Positions 1-7,432 are shown, counted from the first letter of the stretch. The stretch: DNA of 32,705 nucleotides from an uncultured Saprospiraceae bacterium (GCA_938008185.1 CALLLR010000078.1:1-32705), one strand, 5' to 3'. Program-made: numbers and translations. Notes: generated by a model from the letters alone, not told the origin.

Positions 1-1412
1 GTGTTATCCGTGTTTCCTTCGATTCGAATTCGCGAGTTAAACACTTTGGCAATTTCTACAAATTCTCTGTCAATAAGCGTTTTAGCATTTTCTCCTAATT
101 GAAATTCTCCCGTACGGAAACTGATACTCAACTCCTTGGTAGCCAGGGCTTCTTTACTTTCATCCGCCTTGGTCGCTTTAGCATAAGTCTTTCCTTTTTC
201 AGGAAAATCAGCCGGACTGGTTAAATTAGTATTCATGACTAATTTAGGATAAGCAATTTGTCGCCAGGCAGGAATCCGTCCTTCCACGAATCCAAGGTCC
301 GAATATTTGTTACCCATCGTAGAATAAAGCGTATTTCCGTTTACGCCTTTGTAATCATTGTTTAATTTGAAGAAATTTTTGTTGTCACCGTGAGTTACCA
401 ATCGAACGTTCCCAATCATTTCTGCTGCTTCCGTTGGATTCAAGGCTGTACCACGCTCCGTAAATTCACGGGATAAAATTTCGGCGGCCTTTTTACGGCT
501 ACTGGAGTTGCTGTTGATCTCTGCCGCTCCACGCATCCAGCCTTCGTATAATTTCTGAAGTCGATCCTCATTGGCATTCGCCCATCCTCGTTTGGCCATA
601 AAAACATCCGCAATGATATAAGCGGCACTACGTGTACTTTCTAAAATTCTGGAACCGGGCACGGCTTTGGTTGCCAGGATATCATCCGGACTCCAAACGA
701 CTGCTGCGTCTACTCGTCCACTTTTAAAAACTTCCGCCGCATCTACCGCCGAAGCTTGTGGCTTAATGGTTACGTCTTTGATGGATAATCCACCCGCTTC
801 TAATAACCAAATTAAGAAAGAATGAGAAGGCGTTAATTCCGCTACTGCGATGTCTTTTCCTTTTAAATCAGCAACTCGGGTAATACCACGTTGTGCAATG
901 ATGGCGTCTCCACCGCGAGACCAGTCGGCCTGAAAAACAATGACCGGATCAACGGAAGATAAAGCGCCCACTTCGGTTGGGAAAGCATCAATGGTCGCCC
1001 AGAGTAAATCCACTTCCCCCGCGCGGAAAGCATTTCGGCTTGCCTCAAAATCGTCGAGTACGATAAATTCTACTTGAAATCCGTAGTCTTTGTAAAAGCG
1101 GGAATTCTTAGAAGCTTCGAAGCCTTCGTTAAAATATTGTCCCCCAGCGTATCCGCCCCAGGTTACAACGCCTACCCGGATGATATCATCGGAACTGCCG
1201 CTGTTCGTGTTGCCAGGATTGGTATTTGTGTTAGAAGAGCTGCCTGGATTGGCGTTGGAATTTCCATTGTCAACATTCTCTACTCCAGCCTTTTCGGCCA
1301 GACCTTTGCCTGCTTCTGTTTGTGTCAAAAAATACCGTCCAATAAATGCAATAGCACCAATAATGAGGAGGGTGATTAGAAATTTTGAAAAGGTAGTTAA
1401 TCGTCGGGCCAT
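1..1412 (-). CDS. Substrate-binding-protein/OmpA fusion, C-terminus cut by window edge
   Basis: The frame begins with ATG at 1412 and stays open to the window edge (about 470 codons). A hydrophobic N-terminal segment (residues about 8-27, uncleaved anchor or signal) is followed by a Ser/Asn/Gly/Thr-rich linker (about 45-75). A periplasmic-binding-protein-like domain follows (about 76-385), beginning IIRVGVVTWGGYAGG and containing DLLWATIDAFPTE and DLKGKDIAVAE, typical of the SsuA/TauA/NMT1 class. From about 425 an OmpA-like peptidoglycan-binding domain starts, with the matching ISFRTGEFQLGENA and RIRIEGNTDN motifs; the window ends inside it. Annotation pipelines name this architecture 'phosphate ABC transporter substrate-binding/OmpA family protein'. 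I infer a cell-wall-tethered ligand-binding protein. No permease or ATPase gene is visible beside it, so a transport role is unproven. It is the last visible gene of a minus-strand group with the two genes to its right. Confidence 0.8.
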   Translation of the reverse strand, partial: MARRLTTFSKFLITLLIIGAIAFIGRYFLTQTEAGKGLAEKAGVENVDNGNSNANPGSSSNTNTNPGNTNSGSSDDIIRVGVVTWGGYAGGQYFNEGFEASKNSRFYKDYGFQVEFIVLDDFEASRNAFRAGEVDLLWATIDAFPTEVGALSSVDPVIVFQADWSRGGDAIIAQRGITRVADLKGKDIAVAELTPSHSFLIWLLEAGGLSIKDVTIKPQASAVDAAEVFKSGRVDAAVVWSPDDILATKAVPGSRILESTRSAAYIIADVFMAKRGWANANEDRLQKLYEGWMRGAAEINSNSSSRKKAAEILSREFTERGTALNPTEAAEMIGNVRLVTHGDNKNFFKLNNDYKGVNGNTLYSTMGNKYSDLGFVEGRIPAWRQIAYPKLVMNTNLTSPADFPEKGKTYAKATKADESKEALATKELSISFRTGEFQLGENAKTLIDREFVEIAKVFNSRIRIEGNTDN

Positions 1413-1455
1413 TGTTCTTGTTTGTTAGTGAATAAAGTAGATTCCTGTTTAAGAT

Positions 1456-1527
1456 TGTTGAGGCGCTTCGCTTGTTGAGGTGTTGAAACGCTTCGCTTGT
1501 TGAACCTGCCTGACTGCGTCAAGCAGG
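1456..1527. repeat. Two direct repeats plus a palindrome in the intergenic gap
   Basis: Two 23-base direct repeats lie at 1456-1478 and 1481-1503 and differ at only two positions (TGTTGAGGCGC versus TGTTGAAACGC at their starts). They are followed at once by an imperfect palindrome at 1505-1527 with arms CCTGCCTGAC and GTCAAGCAGG around TGC. The element sits between the SBP/OmpA gene and the upstream 338-codon gene. It has the look of a REP-like dispersed intergenic repeat; only one copy is visible here, so dispersal is an inference. Confidence 0.6.
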
Positions 1528-1581
1528 GAGGTTAATAGTTTATTGAAAAACGTTAAATCATTCAGAATTCCTGCATTCTGT

Positions 1582-2598
1582 TTAGTCAAAAAAGCTATCG
1601 TATTGATTTGTATCGTTTTCTGCTCTTTGGGGTCTGGCGATGGGTTCGTTTAAATCCAGCATTTCACCATCGTCAGATTCCAGAATGAGGGTATCTTTTT
1701 CGGAACCAAGAATCAGTGAAGTTCCTTCTTTTTCCCATTTTTCCAGCATTTTCAATCCCTCTTCTTCGAAGACCCCATTTTTTAAATCCACGGATTGCAT
1801 AAAATTGGAAGACATATCCATGAAGCGTTCCATCTCCCCTACTTTCAGACTTACATCGTCGGCGATGGCTTCCAGAGCCATATCAAACATATACCTTTTA
1901 TCGGCATCTCCCTGGATGATGTTCATGGCGGACTTCATCGCACCGTGACTGGCGTGAATGGCAATCCGTTCCTGCTCTTTCATTTCTACCTGATCCTTGA
2001 TATCCTCCATGAGGATTTCGGAATTTTCGTACATCTTATTGAGTACGCGGTAAAGTACCTCCATTTTTTTGTATAAATCCTCCAGTCGCATATTGGACTC
2101 CTTGGCCCGGGCCGCTTTCCGGGATTTGAGGATCATGATGTTCTTTTTATCCTTATCTCTGGCTTTGCTGGCCAGATTAAGGTTGCTTTCGATCATTCTT
2201 TTATTATTATGAATCATCTCCTGCATTTTGTGCATTTCTCCCCGTAGCTGGCTGATTTGGCGACTCATTTTTCGCAGATTCTCCTGAAGATCTTCTACGT
2301 AGGATTTAAGAATACCGATGGGATCAATTTGAACGAATAGTCCCGTGATCCAGCGCATGACGCTTTTATACATATATCCGGTTACCGCTCTGGTTTTTGG
2401 ATCCAGCGCCATAAATATAATGACTGCCAGGACAGAAAGGGAAACCACCATTCCCAAAACTGAAAATAAAAAAGTTAAAATCGGGGTGATAAAAGTGGTG
2501 ACCAGGGCCACGGTTCCAATAACAGCGGCGCCCAGAAAGATGGCGCCCGTTACGCCCTCGGGTCTTTTCCAGAATGATTTTGGTTTTGGCTCTGCCAT
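1582..2598 (-). CDS. Two-TM protein with PspA/ESCRT-III-like helical domain
   Basis: 338 residues. A short polar N-terminus is followed by two hydrophobic segments (about 17-38 and 40-65), then a long helical region from about 91 to 290 opening with DPIGILKSYVEDLQENLRKM. The acidic C-terminal tail ends EPIARPQRAENDTNQYDSFFD-like. The helical region resembles PspA/IM30/Vipp1 in its 'DP..L..Y..DL...L' start and its pattern of charged amphipathic helices, with a second block near EAIADDVSLKVGEMERFM. PspA proteins themselves lack two leading membrane spans, so this would be a membrane-anchored relative; the assignment is by pattern only. It has its own likely -7 box 24 bases upstream of the start. 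Placed between a coiled-coil protein and an OmpA-anchored binding protein, it plausibly belongs to an envelope-stress or membrane-remodelling group. Alternative: an unrelated coiled-coil membrane protein. Confidence 0.7.
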   Translation of the reverse strand: MAEPKPKSFWKRPEGVTGAIFLGAAVIGTVALVTTFITPILTFLFSVLGMVVSLSVLAVIIFMALDPKTRAVTGYMYKSVMRWITGLFVQIDPIGILKSYVEDLQENLRKMSRQISQLRGEMHKMQEMIHNNKRMIESNLNLASKARDKDKKNIMILKSRKAARAKESNMRLEDLYKKMEVLYRVLNKMYENSEILMEDIKDQVEMKEQERIAIHASHGAMKSAMNIIQGDADKRYMFDMALEAIADDVSLKVGEMERFMDMSSNFMQSVDLKNGVFEEEGLKMLEKWEKEGTSLILGSEKDTLILESDDGEMLDLNEPIARPQRAENDTNQYDSFFD

Positions 2599-2621
2599 AG
2601 ATCTTAGTAGTTTCTTTTTTG

Positions 2622-2629
2622 CAAAAATA
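2622..2629 (-). promoter_or_regulatory. Likely -7 box for the two-TM PspA-like gene
   Basis: Read on the minus strand this is TATTTTTG, a perfect match to the Bacteroidota -7 consensus TAnnTTTG, 23 bases before the start codon at 2598. No good TTG -33 element stands at 19-20 bases. It suggests that the gene can be transcribed separately from its upstream neighbour. Confidence 0.4.
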
Positions 2630-2779
2630 ACCCTTTTATAGAATATTGAACACTGATTTTGGGGCTGTATACACGAACATGATTATTATACCAAAATTAT
2701 GATCGTAAATTTACTCATCTGCGTAATGTACTTTTATAAACAAAACTGTTAATTTGAAGTTTAATTTTTTAGTAAAAAT

Positions 2780-3478
2780 TTACTTCAAATAGGACTGCAT
2801 TTTACGAATATCCTCCTGTATTTGCCCCGTCAATAACTGATAGGTTACGATAAAATTATTTTTTGTGTTCTCTACTTTGACGGTTGCGCTCGTAATTTGT
2901 TCTTTTATTTGGGCACTTTCCTGTTCGTGCGCCTCAATTTCTTTGGTTAGTTGCTCAATTTGTTTGCGTTTTTGTTCTGCAGCCTGGTCCAATTGTTCGA
3001 TTCTTTGCCGGCGATCTCCGATTTGCTTTTCCTTTTGATTGACAAGTGCCTGTCCGAATTTTTGTTCTTCCGTTTTTAGAACCGTCAAATAGTGATTAGC
3101 GGTTTCGAGCAATTTTTTAGGCGTTGCGCCCATCGTTTTGGCCATTGCAAAAGCAGACTGATAACGGGTAGACTCGTCCATATTCATCCCTTGAAGCGAC
3201 TGTAGAGATTGTTTATATTCTAAATAATCAAATCCATCCAGGTTGCTTTTATCCATCGCCCCCAAAAGAATATTCATAAACTTATCCGTCACTTTGCCAC
3301 CGGTTGGTTTTGAGGATTGAGTTTTGGGTGTTGAGTTTTGAGTTGAAGCGGGTTGATCGGGTACCATTTCTTCTGCGGGAATCGCCGCATCGGCCTCTTC
3401 CTGCGATTTTTGTTCTAAAGCCTTTTTAAGTGGGTCATCGTCTTCAACGACAAAGAGTTTTTTGATTTTGTCAAACAT
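2780..3478 (-). CDS. Coiled-coil protein of unknown function
   Basis: 232 residues, with no signal peptide or membrane segment, so probably cytoplasmic. The N-terminus MFDKIKKLFVVEDDDPLKKAL is followed by a low-complexity Pro/Ser/Thr/Gln linker (about 30-62). A helical block (about 64-132, containing DKFMNILLGAMDKSNLDGFDYLEYK) is followed by a clear coiled coil (about 135-215) rich in Glu, Gln and Lys. I do not recognise a catalytic motif. It is the first gene of the minus-strand group at 3478-1, separated by 181 bases from the PspA-like gene. Proteins of this general shape occur beside TelA/XpaC-type envelope-stress genes, so a scaffold or partner role is possible, but this is inference from context only. 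No convincing promoter box was found directly upstream. Confidence 0.7.
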   Translation of the reverse strand: MFDKIKKLFVVEDDDPLKKALEQKSQEEADAAIPAEEMVPDQPASTQNSTPKTQSSKPTGGKVTDKFMNILLGAMDKSNLDGFDYLEYKQSLQSLQGMNMDESTRYQSAFAMAKTMGATPKKLLETANHYLTVLKTEEQKFGQALVNQKEKQIGDRRQRIEQLDQAAEQKRKQIEQLTKEIEAHEQESAQIKEQITSATVKVENTKNNFIVTYQLLTGQIQEDIRKMQSYLK

Positions 3479-3563
3479 GTGATAATTATATTGTAATACG
3501 AATCAGGGTTTAAAATTAAGGTAAAGAATAAATCGACATCATTTTTTATATAGAAGTAGTTTT

Positions 3564-3629
3564 TTGCTTCTTGCAATTGGCCTCTTCAATCGCGATTGAG
3601 AGAAGCAAGTGGCAAGTAGCGAGAAGCAA
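3564..3629. repeat. Hairpin-forming GAAGCAA repeat element
   Basis: A 21-base imperfect palindrome at 3582-3602 (core CAATCGCGATTG) is flanked by inverted copies of TTGCTTCT (3564-3571) and AGAAGCAA (3601-3608 and again 3622-3629). It lies in the 261-base gap between divergent genes (2780-3478 minus and arcA plus) and looks like a small dispersed repeat or an RNA hairpin. Nothing else is seen in this gap except the arcA promoter. Confidence 0.5.
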
Positions 3630-3726
3630 ATAACATATTAAACTGATTCTCAGCCACTGATTCTCAAACCTTCCAGTTAAATAACCCGTAAAATAATAAA
3701 AATTACCCCAAAACCACAAAATTCCT

Positions 3727-3734
3727 TTTCTTTG
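3727..3734 (+). promoter_or_regulatory. Possible -7 box of arcA, very short leader
   Basis: TTTCTTTG matches TAnnTTTG at seven of eight positions and ends only five bases before the arcA ATG. If used, the transcript would be leaderless or nearly so. No TTG element stands at the expected -33 distance. Confidence 0.35.
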
Positions 3735-3739
3735 CGCTT

Positions 3740-5005
3740 ATGAGTTCTAACCAAAAAATAAATGTATCCTCCGAAATAGGAGTACTTAAAAGAGTAATGG
3801 TCCACCGCCCAGACGCTGGTATCGCCCGAATTTCGCCAAAAGACGCGGAAGAGTTGCTTTTTGACGATATTGTTCATCTGCCCACTATGCAGAAAGAACA
3901 CGAGATTTTCACTCAGGTATTGCAAGCCTTTATGGGAAAAGAAAATGTCCTCGAAATTCAGGATTTACTGGTCGAAGCACTGAAAGCCAGCAAAGGGGCC
4001 AAAGCTGAAATGATCGACCTGGTGATTGATTACGAAGAATTGCCCGGCACTTATCAGACCCTGTTTCATAGTCTATCGGACGAGGATTTGGCCACGGTGC
4101 TGGTCACGGGTTACTATGAAAAAGATGACCATATTATTTTCGATCCTATTCCTAACTTTATTTTCACCAGAGATATTGCCGTTACCATTAATGATCACGT
4201 AATTATTACCAAAGCCAGAAAAGCGGCACGGCACCGGGAAAATTTTATCACCCGTTTTGTTTGCTGGGCCCATCCCATGTTTCGGGAAATCCGGATTGAA
4301 GGCAAGGTAATCAATCTCAACACGGTAGATGATTTTCCACCTTCCAAAAGAGGGGAAACCGTTTCTATCGAAGGAGGAGATATCATGATTATCAATAAAG
4401 ATTATTTGTTGATCGGTTGCAGTGAACGTACCAACGCCCACGCAATTGAGTCCCTCAAAAATGTTTTGTTTGAGAAAAAGGTGATTAAAAATGTGGTCCA
4501 GATAAATATTCCGGCGGATCGCTCGTATATGCACATTGATACCATTTTTACGCAGATTAGTAAAAATCACATCGTCGCTTTTAAACCCATCATTATGGAT
4601 GGCCTTGGTTCCAATGTTATTGTGCATCACCATACAGGCAAACAATCTATCTATCCATCGGTAAAAGATTTCTTCCACGGGGAGATTAACCCCAAAATGG
4701 TCTTTATTCCCGTGGGGAACGGAGAATCCCCATTCCAGGATCGTGAGCAATGGACGGATGGTTGTAATATGGTAGCGATCAAACCAGGCGTTGCACTTAC
4801 CTACGATCGAAATCCTAAAACCGAAATCGCCTTAAAGGCCGCGGGTTATAAAATTATTCATGCCTACGATTTATTGAAAGGTATCCAGGATAAAACAATT
4901 GATCCAGCCAAAGTAAAAAATACGATTATCAGCTTACCAAGCTCTGAGTTGTCACGGGGACGGGGAGGATCGCATTGTATGACTTGTCCGATTGAGCGGG
5001 AGTGA
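3740..5005 (+). CDS. arcA: Arginine deiminase
   Basis: 421 residues, the usual size for arginine deiminase (about 400-420). The enzyme hydrolyses L-arginine to L-citrulline and ammonia in the cytoplasm. The family's active-site signatures are all present: FTRD (142-145), EGGD (211-214), MHIDT (264-268, giving the His and Asp), and the C-terminal GGSHCMTCP with the nucleophile Cys413. These correspond to Asp166, Glu224, His278, Asp280 and Cys406 of the Pseudomonas enzyme. The family includes agmatine and other guanidino hydrolases, but FTRD plus the CMTCP ending favours true arginine deiminase. No ornithine carbamoyltransferase (arcB), carbamate kinase (arcC) or antiporter (arcD) lies beside it, so it is not in a classic ADI operon. 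Its job may be arginine catabolism or nitrogen supply rather than ATP generation. Confidence 0.93.
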   Translation: MSSNQKINVSSEIGVLKRVMVHRPDAGIARISPKDAEELLFDDIVHLPTMQKEHEIFTQVLQAFMGKENVLEIQDLLVEALKASKGAKAEMIDLVIDYEELPGTYQTLFHSLSDEDLATVLVTGYYEKDDHIIFDPIPNFIFTRDIAVTINDHVIITKARKAARHRENFITRFVCWAHPMFREIRIEGKVINLNTVDDFPPSKRGETVSIEGGDIMIINKDYLLIGCSERTNAHAIESLKNVLFEKKVIKNVVQINIPADRSYMHIDTIFTQISKNHIVAFKPIIMDGLGSNVIVHHHTGKQSIYPSVKDFFHGEINPKMVFIPVGNGESPFQDREQWTDGCNMVAIKPGVALTYDRNPKTEIALKAAGYKIIHAYDLLKGIQDKTIDPAKVKNTIISLPSSELSRGRGGSHCMTCPIERE

Positions 5006-5025
5006 AGGGGCTCTTCAATCGGTGA

Positions 5026-5226
5026 GGGCTTTCAGTGGGCTTTCTTTAACGTATTTATCGGGAAATTCCTCAATCTTTCAATGACAGTTAATTGAGCTTT
5101 TACGTTAAATACAATAAAAGATCGCCAATCGATAGCCTACGAAAGCCCATTGTTAGCCAAACACGCTAAAAGAACGCCTATCGAAAGCCCATTAAAAGCC
5201 CACTGAAAGCCCATTAAAAGCCCACT
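5026..5226. repeat. Nested inverted repeats and 22-base tandem repeat
   Basis: The gap between arcA and the thioesterase gene is mostly repeat. An exact 22-base unit (GAAAGCCCATTAAAAGCCCACT split as GAAAGCCCATT and AAAAGCCCACT) occurs twice in tandem at 5183-5204 and 5205-5226. An 18-base exact inverted repeat pairs 5026-5043 with 5195-5212. A second inverted repeat nests inside it, TTTAACGTA (5045-5053) with TACGTTAAA (5101-5109). Further AAAGCCCA copies lie at about 5150. The nested pairing could fold into a long cruciform or RNA stem. It may also act as a terminator region for arcA, but there is no T-tract. Confidence 0.6.
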
Positions 5227-5248
5227 GGATTTGTCCTTAAAGTTGAAA

Positions 5249-5256
5249 TAGTTTTG
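5249..5256 (+). promoter_or_regulatory. Likely -7 box of the thioesterase-yihY pair
   Basis: TAGTTTTG is a perfect TAnnTTTG match, 28 bases before the start codon at 5285. A TTTG lies at 5230-5233, but the 15-base spacing is shorter than the usual 19-20. Confidence 0.4.
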
Positions 5257-5284
5257 TTATGAACATAGATAAACAGTAAATAAG

Positions 5285-5707
5285 ATGTATCAACACCAAT
5301 TTTCCGTTCGTGTGCGCTACGCAGAAACCGACCAGATGGGATATTTGTACTATGGATATTATGCGCAATATTATGAAGTGGCCAGAGCGGAGGCGATGCG
5401 GGCTCTTGGGATTAGTTATCGTGATTTAGAAGTAGAGCATAAGATTATGATGCCGGTCATGTCGCTGAATATCCGATATGTACGCCCGGCGCATTATGAT
5501 GACTTGTTGCGGATGGAGACAACGCTACGGCGATTGCCTGGTCGGCACATCACTTTTTACACGGAGGTTTTTAATCAGAAAAATAAATTATTGAATGGAG
5601 GTTCTGTGAAGCTCTGTTTTATAGATAACGCCACGAACAAAAGTATAACGGCTCCCGAATATTTGCTGGCTCCACTGAGGCCTTTTTTTAAGAAGGAGCA
5701 CGAATAA
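5285..5707 (+). CDS. Acyl-CoA thioesterase, YbgC/FadM-like hotdog fold
   Basis: 140 residues, normal for single-hotdog 4-hydroxybenzoyl-CoA-type thioesterases, which hydrolyse acyl-CoA or acyl-ACP thioesters in the cytoplasm. The active-site stretch near the N-terminus reads RYAETDQMGYLYYGYYAQYY. Asp16 matches the catalytic Asp of the family, and a Tyr replaces the His seen in the E. coli YbgC 'VVYHANY' motif, which I believe is common in Bacteroidota members. The helix EVARAEAMRALG follows, as expected. The next gene (yihY type) begins 12 bases after the stop, so the two are probably co-transcribed. The substrate cannot be read from the sequence. Confidence 0.88.
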   Translation: MYQHQFSVRVRYAETDQMGYLYYGYYAQYYEVARAEAMRALGISYRDLEVEHKIMMPVMSLNIRYVRPAHYDDLLRMETTLRRLPGRHITFYTEVFNQKNKLLNGGSVKLCFIDNATNKSITAPEYLLAPLRPFFKKEHE

Positions 5708-5719
5708 ATCTTTTAAATA

Positions 5720-6763
5720 ATGAGACTACCGTCTATAGATCAGCTCAAAAAACAACTGATGAAACATCCTCAGCTGGGACGGTTAATTAACTGGGCCAAA
5801 TCCCGCTCTCTGCCCGGATTTCAGAAGCAGTCTATTTATGTTGTTTTAAATTTTGTCTGGCAGGAATTAAAAAGAGATCGGTTGATCACCCGGGCAAATT
5901 CCATTTCCTTCAGTTTCTTTCTGTCGCTTTTCCCCACCGTTATTGCTTTCTTCACCCTGATTCCATTATTACTTCCCCTCATTTTCAACAAATATTTGAT
6001 TAGGGTCTTACCGATGGATACGACTTTTATTTACGAAGCCGACGGGAATATTGACTTTGTAGAAACGCTGATTTTACAATTGAATATCATGTTACCCAAT
6101 GTGATTGGAAAGGTAGAAGTGATTTCCTTACTTCGGGATATTGTCTCCCAACCCCGAGCGGGACTACTCTCTTTTGGTTTTTTTCTGGCCTTATTTTTTG
6201 CCTCTAATGGTATGATGAGTATGATGCGCGGATTCAGCAAATCCTATCACCTGACCTTCAAAAGACGCTCTCTCTTAAAACGCAGATTGGTCGCGATTGG
6301 ATTGCTCTTATTATTGTCCGCTATGATTTTAGCTTCCGTATTTTTAATCATCCTGGGGAATCAAATAGTAGCGATATTGGTCCAAAACGTGGAACACCCC
6401 GGCGTGGAAAAAGTCCTGCTTAACATTCTTCGGTGCTTGATCGTCGTATGCTTGGTCTATTTTGGTACCGCCATGGTTTACCGCTACGGAATCCCAACCA
6501 TTGCCCGGATCAAAGTCTTTTCGGTTGGTACGACGGTGGCTACGGTGGGTTCTATTTTATCGACGATTGTTTTTAGTTTTTACGTCAATAATTTTGCCGT
6601 TTATAACAAACTCTACGGCTCTATTGGAACCATCATTATCATCATGTTGTGGATTCAGTTGAATGTACTAGTGCTGTTAATTGGCTTTGAATTGAATGCG
6701 AGTGTGGCGGTCAACCGGGATTTAAATAATTTGAGGAAAGATAGAGAGAGTGATTCAGAATAG
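5720..6763 (+). CDS. YihY/BrkB-family inner-membrane protein
   Basis: 347 residues with about six hydrophobic segments. A long amphipathic N-terminus leads to the family signature region DRLITRANSISFSFFLSLFP (residues about 54-73). Later membrane segments include FGFFLALFFASNGMMSMMRG, LLLLLSAMILASVFLIILG, the 'YRYGIP' loop, and the C-terminal IGTIIIIMLWIQLNVLVLLIGFELNA, all typical of YihY/UPF0761 (BrkB). The family was once mislabelled RNase BN; its function is still unclear, with transporter or flippase-like roles suggested. It is probably in an operon with the thioesterase gene 12 bases upstream. The coding sequence looks intact, and its 3' end lies directly beside decayed DNA. Confidence 0.9.
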   Translation: MRLPSIDQLKKQLMKHPQLGRLINWAKSRSLPGFQKQSIYVVLNFVWQELKRDRLITRANSISFSFFLSLFPTVIAFFTLIPLLLPLIFNKYLIRVLPMDTTFIYEADGNIDFVETLILQLNIMLPNVIGKVEVISLLRDIVSQPRAGLLSFGFFLALFFASNGMMSMMRGFSKSYHLTFKRRSLLKRRLVAIGLLLLLSAMILASVFLIILGNQIVAILVQNVEHPGVEKVLLNILRCLIVVCLVYFGTAMVYRYGIPTIARIKVFSVGTTVATVGSILSTIVFSFYVNNFAVYNKLYGSIGTIIIIMLWIQLNVLVLLIGFELNASVAVNRDLNNLRKDRESDSE

Positions 6764-6769
6764 GGGAAG

Positions 6770-7285
6770 GATTTATAAAGTACAAGACCACAAATGATGT
6801 GATCCAGTCGGATGGCTGTACTTGTGCAGGATCGACGACTCCATCACCAACCAATGACTGTTCGGATATAACGATTACCACCGATTATAATTCAATTACC
6901 GTGGCTGATTTAACTGCTGCGATCACACAAGTGCAAATTTTTGATACGCAAAATGGCTGGGCGAGAATTTTGAACTGTTCTGGAATTTCAATATACGGAT
7001 GTTCGCCAAACCATAATTAACCAAAACCTCAACCAGGTTAGTCTCTATCCAAATCCTGCAACAGATGTATTAATGGTTGATTTGAAGGCTTACCGAGGAC
7101 AAATGGCAGCACTTACTATTTTTAATTCCTTTGGACAATTGATGCAAACACAATCTTTTTCAGATATTCCAAATCAAGCCATTACACTCCATTTATCTGA
7201 TTACAAAGCTGGCTTTTATTATGTCACTATAAAAGTAGAACAGCGCAAAATAGAAACACATAAAATTATCATCACTGAAAAATAG
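6770..7285 (+). pseudogene. Decayed T9SS-cargo gene fragment
   Basis: Two frames together resemble the end of a T9SS-secreted protein. The first (open to a stop at 7018-7020) encodes SDGCTCAGSTTPSPTNDC, then DITITTDYNSITVADLTAAI and QVQIFDTQNGWARILNCSG, a pattern seen in Saprospiraceae surface proteins. It then runs into nonsense. The second frame (from about 6985 to the stop at 7283-7285) continues with VSLYPNPATDVLMVDL and ends GFYYVTIKVEQRKIETHKII, a complete type A sorting domain. The two are out of frame and the middle of the usual domain is missing, so a deletion plus frameshift is likely. There is no signal peptide or plausible start. An alternative is a recombined remnant of a larger neighbouring adhesin gene. 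Confidence 0.65.
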
Positions 7286-7400
7286 CCTTTACAGTGAACT
7301 CCTTCAACCGGATAAATAAGAATACCATTTCAACATTTATACGGTTGAAGAATGATTTTTTTACAAATATTAAGAAATTATTTTAAGTTTAAAGTATTTA

Positions 7401-7432
7401 TTTGGATATATAATATTTTATTCGTATATTAG
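7401..7432 (+). promoter_or_regulatory. Likely promoter for the double-glycine peptide gene
   Basis: TTTG at 7401-7404, a 20-base AT-rich spacer, then TATATTAG at 7425-7432 (seven of eight to TAnnTTTG). This would give a transcript starting near 7440 with a leader of about 165 bases before the ATG at 7606, long enough to hold the hairpins at 7532-7578. Confidence 0.4.

Noticed and set aside
4073-4750. 225-codon minus-strand frame within arcA
   Set aside because: It is antisense to a complete arginine deiminase with all catalytic motifs and shows no domain of its own.
5183-5226. Tandem 22-base units as a CRISPR array
   Set aside because: The two copies are directly adjacent with no spacers, there are only two, and no cas genes are near.
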